From Rubrivivax sp. SCN 71-131 (GTDB taxonomy: Bacteria; Pseudomonadota; Gammaproteobacteria; Burkholderiales; Burkholderiaceae_C): a stretch of 64,000 nt of DNA. The stretch is taken from contig MEFD01000016.1 of NCBI GenBank assembly GCA_001724995.1, positions 1 to 64,000 on the forward strand, in the 5' to 3' direction. Below, in pieces: positions 35,417 to 43,965 of the stretch; within the stretch, counting starts at the first letter, position 1; every line of letters starts with the position of its first letter. The position numbers and the translations under genes are program-made. Under the pieces are notes generated by a model. That model searched no databases. It was not told the DNA's origin and was given only the letters and a program-made list of their open reading frames with translations.

Positions 35417-36145
35417 ATGAGCACTCCACGAAACGGCGGCCGCGCCGCCGACGCCCTGCGCCCGCTGCGCCTGCAGCGTCGCTACACCTGCCACGCCGAG
35501 GGTTCGGTGCTGGTCGCCTTCGGGCGCACGCAGGTGCTCTGCACGGCCTCGGTCGACGAGAAGGTGCCGCCGCACAAGCGCGGCAGCGGCGAGGGCTGGG
35601 TGACGGCCGAGTACGGCATGCTGCCGCGCGCCACGCACACGCGCGGCGATCGTGAGGCCGCGCGCGGCAAGCAAAGCGGCCGCACGCAGGAGATCCAGCG
35701 CCTCATCGGGCGCAGCCTGCGCAGCGTCGTCGACCTCTCGGCGCTGGGCGAGCGCAGCATCCTCGTCGACTGCGACGTGCTGCAGGCCGACGGCGGCACG
35801 CGCACCGCCGCGGTCACCGGTGCCTTCGTCGCCGTGCACGACGCGGTGTCGTGGCTGCTCGAGCAGGGTCGCATCGCGCACTCGCCGATCCGCGACTTCG
35901 TCGCCGCGGTCTCGGTGGGCGTGCGCCAGGGCGTGCCGCTGCTGGACCTGGACTACGACGAGGACTCGAGCTGCGACACCGACATGAACGTCGTCATGAC
36001 GGCGGCCGGCGGCTTCGTCGAGGTGCAGGGAACGGCCGAGGGCGCCCCCTTCACGCGCGCCGAGATGGATGCGCTGCTCGCGCTTGCCGCCAAGGGCATC
36101 GGCGAACTCGTGACGGCGCAGCGCAACGCCCTGGCGCAGGCCTGA
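35417..36145 (+). CDS. rph: Ribonuclease PH
   Basis: 242 residues; phosphate-dependent 3' to 5' exoribonuclease that trims tRNA and other RNA 3' ends. Motifs: [30 protein letters not shown] and [16 protein letters not shown] (phosphate-binding), [22 protein letters not shown] 35417 gives the usual short N-terminal leader. 21 bp upstream of rdgB. Confidence 0.95.
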   Translation: MSTPRNGGRAADALRPLRLQRRYTCHAEGSVLVAFGRTQVLCTASVDEKVPPHKRGSGEGWVTAEYGMLPRATHTRGDREAARGKQSGRTQEIQRLIGRSLRSVVDLSALGERSILVDCDVLQADGGTRTAAVTGAFVAVHDAVSWLLEQGRIAHSPIRDFVAAVSVGVRQGVPLLDLDYDEDSSCDTDMNVVMTAAGGFVEVQGTAEGAPFTRAEMDALLALAAKGIGELVTAQRNALAQA

Positions 36146-36166
36146 GCGCGCGCCCGGGCTGCCGCC

Positions 36167-36796
36167 ATGCGCGTCGTGCTCGCGTCCAACAACGCCAAGA
36201 AGCTGGCCGAGCTGCAGGCCTTGTTCGCGGGCCTGCCGCTGCAGCTGGTGACGCAGGACTCGCTGGGCATCCCCGAGGCCGAGGAGCCCTTCGCCACCTT
36301 CTTCGAGAACGGTCTGGCCAAGGCGCGCCACGCGGCACGGCTTTCCGGCCTGCCGGCGCTGGCCGACGATTCCGGGTTGTGCGTCGATGCCCTCGGCGGA
36401 CGGCCCGGCGTCGCCTCCGCGCACTTCGCGCCCGCAGTCGATGGCGACGACGACCGCGAGGCGCGCCGCCGCGCCCAGGACGGCGCCAACAACGCGCTGC
36501 TGCTGCAGCGCCTGAGCGGGCAGCCCGATCGCCGCGCAGCCTTCGTGTGCACGCTGGTTGCGCTGCGCCATGCCGATGATCCCGAGCCGCTGCTGGCCTG
36601 CGGGCGTTGGGTCGGGCAGATCCTGACCGCGCCGCGCGGCGCAGGCGGCTTCGGCTACGACCCGCTCGTCTTCATCCCGTCGCTGGCCCGGACGGTGGCC
36701 GAACTCGACGCCGCGACGAAGAATCGCCTGAGCCACCGCGCGCTTGCGGCCACGCGTTTGCGCGAACGCCTGCGCGAGGACTGGCGGATTGGCTGA
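36167..36796 (+). CDS. rdgB: XTP/dITP pyrophosphatase (RdgB/HAM1)
   Basis: 209 residues; hydrolyses non-canonical purine triphosphates. S-N-N-A-K-K-L-A-E at 7-15, TFFENGLAKA, DDSGLCVDALGGRPGV near 67, and GFGYDPLVFIPSL near 163 are the family's conserved blocks. Its stop overlaps the probable TTG start of hemW. Confidence 0.95.
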   Translation: MRVVLASNNAKKLAELQALFAGLPLQLVTQDSLGIPEAEEPFATFFENGLAKARHAARLSGLPALADDSGLCVDALGGRPGVASAHFAPAVDGDDDREARRRAQDGANNALLLQRLSGQPDRRAAFVCTLVALRHADDPEPLLACGRWVGQILTAPRGAGGFGYDPLVFIPSLARTVAELDAATKNRLSHRALAATRLRERLREDWRIG

Positions 36797-37997
36797 GGCC
36801 GCAGGCGCCGCGGCCCGCGACCCGGTTGCCGGCCCGATCCAGCTGGCGACGCTGCCGCCGCTGTCGCTCTACGTGCACCTGCCCTGGTGCCTGCGCAAGT
36901 GCCCCTACTGCGATTTCAACAGCCATGAGCTGCGCGGCGAACTGCAGGAGGCGGCCTACCTCGCGGCGCTGGTGGCCGACCTCGAGGCGGCGCTGCCGCA
37001 GCTCTGGGGCCGGCGCGTGGGCAGCGTCTTCTTCGGCGGCGGCACGCCGAGCCTGTTCTCGCCGGCGGGCATCGAGCGCCTGCTGGCCGACGTGCGCGCG
37101 CGCCTGCCGCTGCTGCCGGGTGCGGAAGTGACGCTCGAGGCCAACCCCGGAACCTTCGAGCGCGAGCGCTTTCGCGCCTATCGGGCCGCGGGCGTGACGC
37201 GGCTGTCGATCGGCGTGCAGAGCTTCGACGACGGCGCGCTGCGCGCCCTCGGTCGCGTGCACGACGCCGCGCAGGCGTGCGCCGCGGTCGCCGAAGCCGC
37301 CGCGGCCTTCGACACCTTCAATCTCGACCTGATGTACGCGCTGCCCGGGCAGGACCTCGCAGCGCTGGCGGCCGACCTCGATGCGGCGCTGGCCTTCGCG
37401 CCACCGCACCTGTCGATCTACCACCTCAGCCTCGAGCCCAACACGGTCTTCGCCACACGCGCGCCGCCGGGGCTGCCGGACGACGATCTCGCCAGCGACA
37501 TGCTGGACCTGATCGCCGCGCGCACCGCGGCCGCGGGGCTGCAGCGCTACGAGGTCTCGGCATTCGCGCGCGCGGGCCATCGCTGCGCGCACAACCTGAA
37601 CTACTGGCGCTTCGGCGACTACCTGGGTCTGGGCGCCGGGGCGCACTCCAAGCTCTCCTTCCCCGATCGCATCCTGCGCCAGGTGCGCTGGCGCGAGCCT
37701 GCGGCCTACATGCGCCAGGCGCAGCAGGGCCGGGCCGTTTCCGGCGAGCACGCGGTGCCGGTGGCCGAATTGCCGTTCGAGTTCATGCTCAATGCGCTGC
37801 GCCTGGCCGAGGGCTTCGAGCTGCCGCTGCTGGCCGAGCGCACCGGCCTGGACCTGCGCGTGGTCGACGAGGCGCTGGCGCAGGCGCTGGCACGCGGCTG
37901 GCTGCAGCGCGAGGGTCCGCAGCTGCGGCCGACGCCGCGCGGCTTCGACTTCCTCAGCGACGTGCAGCAGCTCTTCCTGCCGCCGCGCGTGGGCTGA
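36789..37997 (+). CDS. hemW: Radical SAM heme chaperone HemW
   Basis: 402 residues from TTG 36789 (overlaps the rdgB stop by 8 bp); an ATG at 36744 would add residues lying wholly inside rdgB. The radical SAM cluster C34-x3-C38-x2-C41 (WCLRKCPYCDFNSH) is followed by GGGTPSL and the HemW C-terminal domain. The family delivers heme to respiratory enzymes; older annotations call it oxygen-independent coproporphyrinogen oxidase. Physical link to heme insertion in this cell is inferred. Confidence 0.92.
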   Translation: MAEAAGAAARDPVAGPIQLATLPPLSLYVHLPWCLRKCPYCDFNSHELRGELQEAAYLAALVADLEAALPQLWGRRVGSVFFGGGTPSLFSPAGIERLLADVRARLPLLPGAEVTLEANPGTFERERFRAYRAAGVTRLSIGVQSFDDGALRALGRVHDAAQACAAVAEAAAAFDTFNLDLMYALPGQDLAALAADLDAALAFAPPHLSIYHLSLEPNTVFATRAPPGLPDDDLASDMLDLIAARTAAAGLQRYEVSAFARAGHRCAHNLNYWRFGDYLGLGAGAHSKLSFPDRILRQVRWREPAAYMRQAQQGRAVSGEHAVPVAELPFEFMLNALRLAEGFELPLLAERTGLDLRVVDEALAQALARGWLQREGPQLRPTPRGFDFLSDVQQLFLPPRVG

Positions 37998-38010
37998 AGA
38001 GCCGCGCGCT

Positions 38011-39102
38011 TCAGACCCGCGTCGTGTGCTGGCCGGCGGTGCTGCGCAGGCGTTCGATGAGCTTGCCGGCGATCTGCGTCACCGGCAGCACTTCGTCCGC
38101 GGCGCCGTGGGCGATGGCCTCGCGCGGCATGCCGAAGACCACGCAGCTGGCTTCGTCCTGAACGAGGTTCCAGCTGCCGGCGTCGCGCATGGCCTTCATC
38201 GCGCGCGCGCCGTCGGCGCCCATGCCGGTGAGCATGACGCCCAGTGCGTTCGGCCCCACGACGCGCGCCGCGCTCTCGAACAGCACCTCGACCGAAGGCT
38301 TGTGGCGGTTCACCGGCTCGCCGTCGCGTACGCGGGCGATGTAGTTGGCGCCCGAGCGCTCCACCGACAGGTGCAGGCCGCCGGGGGCGATGTAGGCGTG
38401 GCCGGGCAGCACGCGTTCGCCGTCGCGCGCCTCGGCGACGCGGATGCGGCACAGCGAGTCCAGCCGCGCGGCGTAGCTCGTCGTGAAGCCCGCCGGCATG
38501 TGCTGCGTGATGAGCACCGCGGGCGCATCCGGCGGCAGCCGCATCAGCACCTCGCGCGTGGCCTCGGTGCCGCCGGTGGAGGCGCCGATGAAGATCAGCT
38601 TCTCGGTCGACAGCCGCCCGATCGGGCTGATGGCGGCGGGCGTGGCGCCCGCGCCCGCCGCGGGGGTCGCAGCCGGCCTCGCCGGCGCGAGTCGGCGCAC
38701 GGTGGCGCGCGCCGCGGTGCGGATCTTGTCGGTGATGTCGTGCTCGAGCTGGCGCAGGCCGTTGGCGATGCCGATCTTGGGCTTGGCGACGAAGTCGATG
38801 GCGCCCAGTTCCAGCGCCTTCAGCGTGACCTCGGCGCCGCGTTCGGTCAGGGTCGAGACCATCACCACCGGCATCGGCCGCAGCCGCATCAGACGGCTGA
38901 GGAAGTCCAGCCCGTCCATGCGCGGCATCTCCACGTCGAGCGTGATGACGTCCGGGTTCAGGGTGCGGATCATCTCGCGCGCCACCAGCGGGTCGCTGGC
39001 CGCGCCGATGCAGCTCATGTCGCCCTGGCGGTTGATCATCTCGGCCAGCAGGCCGCGTACCAGCGCCGAGTCGTCGACCACGACGACGTTGATCTTCTTC
39101 AT
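38011..39102 (-). CDS. cheB: Chemotaxis methylesterase/deamidase CheB
   Basis: 363 residues. Receiver domain 1-120 with phospho-acceptor D56 ([12 protein letters not shown]), an Ala/Pro linker, then the methylesterase domain with Ser in [10 protein letters not shown] (near 174), His in TQHMPAGFT and Asp in MLTGMGADG. It removes methyl groups from chemoreceptors for adaptation. Last of the cheR-cheD-cheB group on the minus strand; no cheA, cheW or receptor gene lies in the window. Confidence 0.95.
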   Translation of the reverse strand: MKKINVVVVDDSALVRGLLAEMINRQGDMSCIGAASDPLVAREMIRTLNPDVITLDVEMPRMDGLDFLSRLMRLRPMPVVMVSTLTERGAEVTLKALELGAIDFVAKPKIGIANGLRQLEHDITDKIRTAARATVRRLAPARPAATPAAGAGATPAAISPIGRLSTEKLIFIGASTGGTEATREVLMRLPPDAPAVLITQHMPAGFTTSYAARLDSLCRIRVAEARDGERVLPGHAYIAPGGLHLSVERSGANYIARVRDGEPVNRHKPSVEVLFESAARVVGPNALGVMLTGMGADGARAMKAMRDAGSWNLVQDEASCVVFGMPREAIAHGAADEVLPVTQIAGKLIERLRSTAGQHTTRV

Positions 39103-39143
39103 GGCTCGCTTGCTCCCTTGCAGTCCTTGCGCGCCCCGGGGCT

Positions 39144-39815
39144 TCAGAACAGGTCGACGCTGCCGCCGGCGCTGACCACCGGCGCGGCCGCGCGCGAGGC
39201 GGCCTTCTCCTGCGCCTGCAGCATCTCGGTGTTGGTCGAGGCCAGGCGCTTCACCATCGCCTTGCCGCTGGCGGGCAGGAAGCAGACCTTGCGCGGGTAG
39301 ATGTCCATCACGTCCTTGGAGACCACGGTGATGCGCTCGGTGCGCAGATAGTCCATGACAAAGCTGGTGTTGCGCTCGCCGACGTTCAGGCTGTTCATGC
39401 CGCTGATCACCGCGCCGCCGCCGAAGACCTTGGCCTCCATGGTCGAGCGGGTCGCGCCGCGCTTGATCATCTCATTGATCAGCAGCTCCATCGCATAGGA
39501 GCCGTAGCGTCCGCCGTCGGTGGCGCTGCCGCCCTCGGGCAGCATGAAGTGGTTCATGCCGCCGACGCGCTTCTCGCGGTCCCACAGGCAGGCGGCGATG
39601 CACGAGCCCAGCGTCGTCATGATCGAGATGTCCTCGTCGAAGACGAAGAACTCGCCGGGCAGCACCTTCACGGCCTCGTTGCGGAAGTGCGCGTCGTAGA
39701 AGAAGAACGAGGCCTGGCCGGTGCGCCTGGGCAGGTTCTTCAGCTGCTCCAGACGCGGCGTGCTGCCGAGGACCGGACGCGCGGCGGCGGCGGGTCGGCT
39801 CGTGGGGATGTTCAT
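39144..39815 (-). CDS. cheD: Chemoreceptor glutamine deamidase CheD
   Basis: 223 residues. Catalytic Cys72 in [13 protein letters not shown] and His89 in [11 protein letters not shown], followed by the [11 protein letters not shown] block. It deamidates receptor glutamines and interacts with CheC/CheY in other bacteria. Between cheR and cheB, as is usual in betaproteobacteria. Confidence 0.94.
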   Translation of the reverse strand: MNIPTSRPAAAARPVLGSTPRLEQLKNLPRRTGQASFFFYDAHFRNEAVKVLPGEFFVFDEDISIMTTLGSCIAACLWDREKRVGGMNHFMLPEGGSATDGGRYGSYAMELLINEMIKRGATRSTMEAKVFGGGAVISGMNSLNVGERNTSFVMDYLRTERITVVSKDVMDIYPRKVCFLPASGKAMVKRLASTNTEMLQAQEKAASRAAAPVVSAGGSVDLF

Positions 39816-39837
39816 GGCCTGCGGCGGGGGAAGGCGG

Positions 39838-40683
39838 TCAGACGCGCTCGTAGATCGTCTTGCCGCGCAGGCGGAAGAGGTCCGAGGAGTCGGTGAAGTT
39901 CTCCGAATGGCCCACGTAGAGCAGGCCGCCGGGACGAAGGCTGCGATGCATGCCCGCCAGCACCTTGCGCTGCGTCGGGGTGTCGAAGTAGATCATCACG
40001 TTGCGGCAGAACACGATGTCGAAGGGCTCGCCGAGCGACGACCAGTCCTGGCTCATCAGGTTGAAGGCACGGAAATCGATCAGCCGGGCGAGTTCGGGCC
40101 TGACGCGGATGAAGCCGGCGTTGGCACCGGTGCCGCGCAGGAAGTGGCGCTTCAGGCGCTCGGGGGCGAGTCCGCGCGCGTCGGCGGCGTAGACCCCGCG
40201 GCGCGCGGCATCGAGCACGTCGGTGTCGATGTCGCTGCAGACCAGCCGCGCCTGCGCCGACACGCCCAGCGTCTCGATCACGACCATGGCCAGCGAGTAG
40301 GGCTCCTCGCCCGTGCTGGCGGCGTTGCACCACAGGCGCAGCGGCCGCGAGGCGCGCGCGCGCAGGTCGGCCACCAGCGCGTGGAAGTGGTGCTCCTCGC
40401 GGAAGAAGGCGGTGAGGTTGGTGGTCAGGCAGTTGACGAAGGCCTGCCACTCGGTCGGCGGGGCGCCGCCCTTCTCCAGCCAGTGCAGGTAGTGGGTGAA
40501 GCTCTCCTGGCGCGTCTCGCGCAGCCGCCGCGCCAGGCGGCTGTAGACCATGGCCTGCTTGCCGGCGTGCAGGCTGATGCCGGCGTGCTGGTAGATGAGG
40601 CTGCGGATGCGCTCGAAGTCGGCCGGCGTCAGCACGAACTCGGGCTCGGCGAGGTCGGGCAGATCAGAGGTCGGCGGGGGCAT
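39838..40683 (-). CDS. cheR: Chemotaxis protein methyltransferase CheR
   Basis: 281 residues. An N-terminal helical domain (IRSLIYQHAGISLHAGKQAMVYSRLARRLR) and a SAM-dependent methyltransferase domain with WCNAASTGEEPYSLAM near 155 and IVFCRNVMIYFD near 230. It methylates chemoreceptor glutamates, opposing CheB. First gene of the cheRDB group; divergent from the diguanylate cyclase gene at 40842. Confidence 0.95.
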   Translation of the reverse strand: MPPPTSDLPDLAEPEFVLTPADFERIRSLIYQHAGISLHAGKQAMVYSRLARRLRETRQESFTHYLHWLEKGGAPPTEWQAFVNCLTTNLTAFFREEHHFHALVADLRARASRPLRLWCNAASTGEEPYSLAMVVIETLGVSAQARLVCSDIDTDVLDAARRGVYAADARGLAPERLKRHFLRGTGANAGFIRVRPELARLIDFRAFNLMSQDWSSLGEPFDIVFCRNVMIYFDTPTQRKVLAGMHRSLRPGGLLYVGHSENFTDSSDLFRLRGKTIYERV

Positions 40684-40841
40684 GGCGGGTGGCGGGTTCT
40701 AAGCAGGCAGGGGCCCGGGCGGCGGGGCGGGACGGCAGGAGGGGATCGAGGCCGATGCTTCAGCGAGTGTGCCGGCGCGGCCACCGCCAGAAAGTGCAGA
40801 AATGACGTGCGGCCATCGCCCATTTCGGCCGCAGCGTCCCG

Positions 40842-41645
40842 ATGCCCACTGCTAGACTGTTGCCATTCGTATCCGGGCTGCCGCGCGCACGGCTGGCGGC
40901 CAACTCCTACGTGCAGCTACCGCCAGCGCCTCTGCCGCCTGCCGCCCCGCCGCTGCAACTGGAGCAGGCGCTGCAGTTGCTCTGCCACTCCGGGCGGCCT
41001 GCACCGAGCGGCGACGTGGGCAGCGCCGGCTGGCTGCAGCAACTGATCGACGCCCTGGTCGACCTCTCCAGCCGCGACGCCCTCACCGGCCTGGCCAACC
41101 GGCGCAGCTTCGAGCTGTCGCTGGCGCGCGAGGTCGACCGCGTCGCGCGCAGCGGCGAGCCGGCCCTGCTGCTGATGCTGGACATCGACCATTTCAAGCG
41201 CGTCAACGACCGCTTCGGCCATGCCGCGGGCGACGACGTGCTGCGCAGCGTGGCGACGGCGCTCGCAGACAGCGTGCGCCCGATGGACCTGGTGGCGCGC
41301 GTCGGGGGCGAGGAGTTCGCGATCATCCTGCCCAACTGCCCGGCGGCCTTCGGCGCCACGGTGGCCGAGCGCGTGCGCCGCCGCGTCGAGCGCTCCCCGG
41401 TGATGGCCGGATCCGCGGGCGCGGCCATCGATGTCACGATCAGCATCGGCGGCGCGTTCGCGCCGCAGTGGGTGCGCTCGACGCCTTCGCTGTGGATCGA
41501 GCGCGCCGACCAGCAGCTCTACCGCGCCAAGGCGATGGGCCGCAACCTCGTGCTGCTCGAGGAGGGCGCGGTCTCGCTCGTCAGCACCGAGGAGCGGCAG
41601 GCGCTGTTCGACACCCATTTCGGCTTCGAGGGACAGGATGACTGA
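40842..41645 (+). CDS. Diguanylate cyclase (GGDEF domain)
   Basis: 267 residues. A variable N-terminal 80 residues (Pro/Ala/Leu-rich, no clear sensor) precede a GGDEF domain with active-site G-G-E-E-F near 156-160 and an inhibitory RxxD site (R-P-M-D) five residues before it. It should make c-di-GMP with product feedback control. Its stop overlaps the flhG start by 8 bp, suggesting coupled expression with the flagellar-number ATPase. Confidence 0.9.
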   Translation: MPTARLLPFVSGLPRARLAANSYVQLPPAPLPPAAPPLQLEQALQLLCHSGRPAPSGDVGSAGWLQQLIDALVDLSSRDALTGLANRRSFELSLAREVDRVARSGEPALLLMLDIDHFKRVNDRFGHAAGDDVLRSVATALADSVRPMDLVARVGGEEFAIILPNCPAAFGATVAERVRRRVERSPVMAGSAGAAIDVTISIGGAFAPQWVRSTPSLWIERADQQLYRAKAMGRNLVLLEEGAVSLVSTEERQALFDTHFGFEGQDD

Positions 41646-42420
41646 GGCCGCCGCGCGGCGAGCGCGCATCATGGCCGTGACCAGCGGCAAGGGCGGCGTG
41701 GGCAAGACCTTCGTCAGCGCCAACCTGGCCGCGGCGCTGGCGCGCCTGGGCGAGCGCGTGCTCGTGCTCGACGCCGACCTGGGCCTGGCCAACCTCGACG
41801 TCGTGCTCAACCTGTTCCCGAAGATCACGCTGCACGACGTCTTCACCGGCCGCCACGCGCTGGACGAGGCCATCCTGCCCGCGCCCGGCGGCTTTTCGGT
41901 GCTGCTGGCCGGCTCGGGCATGGTCGAGTACTCGCGCATGACGCCTGAACTGCGCGAGCAGTTGCAGCAGGTCGTGGCCGAGGTTGCCGCGCGCTTCGAT
42001 CGCGTGCTGCTGGACACCGGCGCGGGCATCTCCGACGTCGTGCTCTACACCGTCTCGCTGGCCGACGAGGTGCTCGTCGTCGCCACCCCCGAGCCGACCG
42101 CCATCACGGACGCCTACGCGACCATCAAGGTGCTGGCGACGACGCAGGGCCGCGCCGAGCTGCGCCTGGTCGTCAACCAGACGCGCCGCAACGGCGAGGG
42201 CCGGGGCGTGCACGGGCAGCTGCAGCAGGTGCTCGATCGCTACGTGGCGCCGACGCTCCAGGGCGGCCTGCGGCTGAACCTGCTGGGTGAGCTGCCGGTC
42301 GACGCCGCGGTGCGCGAGGCCGTGCAGCGCCGCGAGCTGCTGCTGCAGGCGATGCCCGGCGCGCAGGCCGCGCAGGCGCTGATGACCCTGGCGAGGCGAC
42401 TCAGCGACGCGGCACCCTGA
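41638..42420 (+). CDS. flhG: FlhG/FleN-type MinD-like ATPase
   Basis: 260 residues, ParA/MinD fold. Deviant Walker A S-G-K-G-G-V-G-K-T at 16-24, D-A-D-L-G-L-A-N-L-D (switch) near 41-50, and LLDTGAGISD. The DADLGLANLD block and the neighbouring che genes point to the FlhG/FleN branch that limits flagellar number, rather than to a plasmid ParA. The partner flhF is not in the window. ATG 41638 overlaps the GGDEF gene. Confidence 0.85.
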   Translation: MTEAAARRARIMAVTSGKGGVGKTFVSANLAAALARLGERVLVLDADLGLANLDVVLNLFPKITLHDVFTGRHALDEAILPAPGGFSVLLAGSGMVEYSRMTPELREQLQQVVAEVAARFDRVLLDTGAGISDVVLYTVSLADEVLVVATPEPTAITDAYATIKVLATTQGRAELRLVVNQTRRNGEGRGVHGQLQQVLDRYVAPTLQGGLRLNLLGELPVDAAVREAVQRRELLLQAMPGAQAAQALMTLARRLSDAAP

Positions 42421-42549
42421 GGCCGTGCCTGCCGGCGCCGCGCCGCCGCGCGGGCAGCATGCGGGAACGCCCTGTCCGGGGCGCAGGGCCGTCCGCGCTA
42501 GGCTAGGCTTGCAGCTTGCGGCGTGCAAGCCCTCGCCTGGAGCGTCACG

Positions 42550-43941
42550 ATGATCTTCGACTTCATTCCCGAATCCACCCGCGCCGCGGGCCTCGGCGCG
42601 CTGATGAAGGGGGCGGGTGCGCTCACGCGCGTGTTGCCGATCCCGCAGCCCACGCTGCTCGTGGGCGCCGGTTCCAGTCGCCGGCTGGGCCAGGCGGTGG
42701 CGGCCTTCGGGCATGGGCGCGTGCTCGTCGTGACGGACAAGGTGATCGTCGGCCTGGGGCTGCTGCAGGGCCTGACCGAGGCGCTGGCCGAGGGCGGCTG
42801 CGAGGTCGTGGTCTTCGACGAGATCACGCCGGATGCGCCGATCCCGCTGATCGAGCGCGGCATCGCGGCCTTCCGCGACCACGACTGCGATGCGCTGGTG
42901 GCGGTCGGCGGCGGCAGCGCGATCGATGCCGCCAAGGCCATCGCCGTGGCCATCGCCAACCCCGGGCGCAGCCTGCGCTCACTGGCGGGCTACTACAAGG
43001 GCCTGCGCACGCCGATGTCGGTGTACGCCGTGCCGACGACGGCGGGCACCGGCTCGGAGGTGACCGTGGCCGCCGTCATCGCCGACCCCGAGCGCCGCAG
43101 CAAGCTCGTCATCGTCGACACGCGCCTCGTGCCGCGCATGGCCGCACTCGACCCGGCGCTGATGACCGGGCTGCCCCGCGCCATCACCGCGGCCACCGGC
43201 ATCGACGCGCTCACCCACGCCGTCGAGGCCTTCCTCGGCAACTGGGCCACGGCGCACACCGACGCGCTCGCGCTGGCCGCCGTGGGGCTGATCTTCGCCA
43301 ACCTGCGCACCGCCTGCGGCGACGGCGCGAACCTGCAGGCGCGCGAGAACATGGCGCTGGCCAGCACCTGGGCGGGCATGGCCTTCACGCGCGCCAACGT
43401 CGGCTACGTGCACGCCATCGCACACCAGTTCGGCGGCCTCTACCACACGCCGCATGGCCTGGCCAACGCCATCATGCTGCCGCACGTGCTGCGCTTTTCG
43501 GCGCCCGCGGTCACCGCACGCCTGGCGCAACTGGCCCTTCGCGCCGGTCTCGGGCAGGAGGACGAGGGCGAAGAGACGCTTGCACGCGCCTTCATCGACG
43601 GCGTGTGCCGGCTCAACGACGACATCGGCATTCCGACCACGCTGCAGGCGCTGCGCGAGGAGGACATCCCGGAGCTGGCGCGTGCGGCGCTGCAGGAGGC
43701 GCACGCCGGCTACCCGGTGCCGCTCTACATGACGCAGGCGCAGTGCGAGGCGATGATCCGCGCCGTGCTGCCCGACGAGGGCGCGGCCGGCGCGGTGACG
43801 GCCAAGGCCCCGCGCAAGACGAGGTCGAATCCGCCCGCCAAGGGTGCGCGCGCGTCGTCCACGCGCCCGGGGGCCATGCGGACGACGCCTGCGTCGAAGA
43901 AGACCCCGCCACGCAAGCGCCGCAGCGCAACCCAGGCCTGA
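42550..43941 (+). CDS. Iron-containing alcohol dehydrogenase with a basic C-terminal tail
   Basis: 463 residues from ATG 42550. Group III alcohol dehydrogenase: NAD-binding GGGSAIDAAKA near 115, TTAGTGSEVT near 165, metal ligands in the LDPALMTGLP region, D-A-L-T-H-A-V-E, AHQFGG and H-G-L-A-N-A-I-M-L-P-H. After about residue 415 it carries a 45-residue Lys/Arg/Pro/Ala-rich tail absent from normal members (about 385-400). It may reduce an aldehyde to an alcohol. The next gene, 24 bp downstream, encodes an acyl-reductase-like protein with a similar tail; the two probably work together. Confidence 0.88.
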   Translation: MIFDFIPESTRAAGLGALMKGAGALTRVLPIPQPTLLVGAGSSRRLGQAVAAFGHGRVLVVTDKVIVGLGLLQGLTEALAEGGCEVVVFDEITPDAPIPLIERGIAAFRDHDCDALVAVGGGSAIDAAKAIAVAIANPGRSLRSLAGYYKGLRTPMSVYAVPTTAGTGSEVTVAAVIADPERRSKLVIVDTRLVPRMAALDPALMTGLPRAITAATGIDALTHAVEAFLGNWATAHTDALALAAVGLIFANLRTACGDGANLQARENMALASTWAGMAFTRANVGYVHAIAHQFGGLYHTPHGLANAIMLPHVLRFSAPAVTARLAQLALRAGLGQEDEGEETLARAFIDGVCRLNDDIGIPTTLQALREEDIPELARAALQEAHAGYPVPLYMTQAQCEAMIRAVLPDEGAAGAVTAKAPRKTRSNPPAKGARASSTRPGAMRTTPASKKTPPRKRRSATQA

Positions 43942-43965
43942 TTCCTTGCCGCCGGAGTGCCACCG

